Assembly (NCBI RefSeq): GCF_001428105.1
Contig: NZ_LMSJ01000058.1
Span: 122,513 to 186,512 of the forward strand
Origin: Paenibacillus sp. Soil766
GTDB lineage: Bacteria; Bacillota; Bacilli; Paenibacillales; NBRC-103111
Direction: 5' to 3'
Length of the DNA stretch: 64,000 nucleotides
The translations under genes and the position numbers were made by a program. Position 1 is the first letter of the stretch. Every line of letters starts with the position of its first letter. Below are positions 62,779 through 64,000 of the stretch, piece after piece. Below the pieces are notes generated by a model, which did no database searches, had not been told where the DNA came from, and worked only from the letters and a program-made list of their open reading frames with translations.

Positions 62779-64000
62779 TTAGTTTATAAATTGCAACGAT
62801 TGCAGCATGCGCTTCAGCATTGTTGCCGCTTGGGCGCGTGTTGCAGGCTCCGTCGGCGCGAAGACATTGTCTGACACGCCTTGAATGAGACCAGCGGACA
62901 GCGCCTGAGCGACGGCTGCCTTCGACCATTCACCGATCGTTGCACGGTCGGTAAAGCGATCGATCCCAGCAGCGCTGGCTTGGATTTCCTTACCGCCAAC
63001 TTTCATCGCACGCATCATCATCGCCACCATTTGTTCGCGAGTGATGTTAGCGTTAGGTCTAAAAGTACCATCCTCATAGCCGTTAATCAACCCAGCTTGA
63101 TGCGCCGTGCTGACAGCTCCAGCGAACCAGTCGCTCGGCTGTACATCACGGAATGCCTTTGCTTTCTTCTGGGTGAGTCCAAGCGATCGAACTATCATCG
63201 CCGCGAACTCAGCGCGTGTAACTTGTGCTTCTGGACCAAACTGGTGTTCTGTTAGTCCATTAACAATCCATTTATTCGCGAGCAGCTCGACATCCGCTTT
63301 CGCCCAATGCCCAGCTAAATCTGCAAAGGATTGATTAGATTGGATGACTGTGTACGTGCTGTTGTGCGGCGAGCGAATCGTAGCTTCAGATGTTCCGTTC
63401 TTCGTCGTAATCACGGCTGGAACGAAATGAATCTGATTGTTCGCATCGATCCACACGGCAGTTACCTTGCCGGGATCTCCAGTCCATGTCCCCAAGCTAA
63501 GGGTTCGGTTCACATAAACACCGCCAAACTCATTCATTTCTTGCCCATTGACCGTGATCGTAAATTCGATCGGATTCGCAACGATTTGCTTCGCATTCAA
63601 CTTATTCACTGCTGCATTCACATCGTCCCCGACTTCACCCGAAACTTTTGAAATCACAACATTTACTGTTGAATCCTTAGCTATTTGTTTAAATAATTGA
63701 ACGGGCAGCTCATATATCGCACCATTCGCTTTAATATGAATCACAGCGCCGGCTTGCTTGTTAATTGCGTTCAAGAGCGCTTGGCCTGGCAGTTCCACAT
63801 TTACGGTGGACGCACTGTCCTTCACTTCGATCACGACAACTGGTATTGCTGAAGCTTTCTCCAGTTTATCCGCATCTACGGTGACTTTGGTAACCGTCCT
63901 TCCATCCGCCGTTGTATCTTTCGTTACTTTAGCATCTTTGTCCAGATCGATAATTCCCGTGGTTTCTGAACTAGAACCTGTACTTGTACCCGTGCCTGTG
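62779..64000 (-). CDS. SLH-domain surface protein, 5' end outside the window
   Basis: The frame stays open to the right edge, so the protein is cut off at its N-terminal side; 406 codons are visible. The visible part begins with a Gly/Thr/Ser linker (TGTSTGSSS), then IIDLDKDAKVTKDTTADGRT and a VTVDADKLEKA-type beta domain, a second beta domain (VNVVISKVSGEVGDDVNAAV) and three C-terminal SLH domains (motifs VTRAEF, ITREQM, ATRAQA). These attach it to wall polymer. This layout is typical of the C-terminal end of large Paenibacillus surface enzymes and S-layer-type proteins; the catalytic part, if any, is not visible. Confidence 0.9.
   Translation of the reverse strand, partial: TGTGTSTGSSSETTGIIDLDKDAKVTKDTTADGRTVTKVTVDADKLEKASAIPVVVIEVKDSASTVNVELPGQALLNAINKQAGAVIHIKANGAIYELPVQLFKQIAKDSTVNVVISKVSGEVGDDVNAAVNKLNAKQIVANPIEFTITVNGQEMNEFGGVYVNRTLSLGTWTGDPGKVTAVWIDANNQIHFVPAVITTKNGTSEATIRSPHNSTYTVIQSNQSFADLAGHWAKADVELLANKWIVNGLTEHQFGPEAQVTRAEFAAMIVRSLGLTQKKAKAFRDVQPSDWFAGAVSTAHQAGLINGYEDGTFRPNANITREQMVAMMMRAMKVGGKEIQASAAGIDRFTDRATIGEWSKAAVAQALSAGLIQGVSDNVFAPTEPATRAQAATMLKRMLQSLQFIN

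Noticed and set aside
1..64000. tRNA, rRNA, prophage or insertion-sequence transposase genes
   Set aside because: None could be found by reading; the only mobile element with support is the group II intron.

Overview
The window looks like chromosome of a spore-forming, low- to mid-GC Gram-positive of the Paenibacillus type. The evidence is several cell-surface proteins with SLH domains, a YesM/YesN-style two-component pair beside an LplA-like lipoprotein, a Firmicute-type split Wzz/BY-kinase with a PHP-type tyrosine phosphatase, prkA, candidate Spo0A boxes, and strong AGGAGG-type ribosome sites. Most genes lie on the minus strand.

Layout. 1-308: array of six 51-52 bp hairpin repeats. 315-2223: peroxide-defence operon (thioredoxin-reductase-like flavoprotein, glutaredoxin, 2-Cys peroxiredoxin) behind a sigma-A promoter bracketed by two near-consensus PerR/Fur boxes. 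2376-3857: sulfatase, followed upstream by a decayed solute-binding-protein fragment. 4164-12827: a giant (about 2,890 aa) secreted Kelch/FN3/cadherin-like/SLH protein. 13105-16835: CPBP protease, a Gly/Pro/Tyr repeat protein, and a three-gene operon of two paralogous anchored proteins and a copper-amine-oxidase-N-like protein. 17054-23245: two copies of a cyclic-di-GMP-I riboswitch plus small-ORF module, one probably working and one decayed. They flank a ruined RCC1/dockerin surface protein and a class-C-like group II intron that sits directly behind the terminator of the decayed copy. 23706-48910: a 25 kb exopolysaccharide/cell-wall glycan cluster. It runs from phosphatase, SLH protein, Wzz, BY-kinase, 4,6-dehydratase, a galU relic, aminotransferase and initiating phosphoglycosyltransferase through five glycosyltransferases, Wzy and Wzx to a complete five-enzyme set for UDP-2,3-diacetamido-2,3-dideoxy-mannuronate, and ends with galE. 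49342-51903: two overlapping small membrane proteins and prkA. 52080-62160: glycan-utilisation locus (solute-binding lipoprotein, oxidoreductase, GH31, response regulator, histidine kinase, GH95). 62279-62660: a second hairpin array with the same core as the first. 62779-64000: an SLH protein whose 5' part lies beyond the window.

How it fits together. Much of the window concerns the cell surface and matrix: SLH proteins, a secreted or wall glycan, c-di-GMP riboswitches, and Spo0A-like boxes upstream of the giant SLH gene, the glycan cluster and a small ORF. The most unusual items are the duplicated riboswitch/small-ORF module with the intron placed on its terminator, the two hairpin arrays 62 kb apart that share a core but have different spacers, and the thioredoxin-reductase-like protein that lacks the usual NADPH-recognition residues. 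All family assignments come from reading sequence and motifs; no database search was run.
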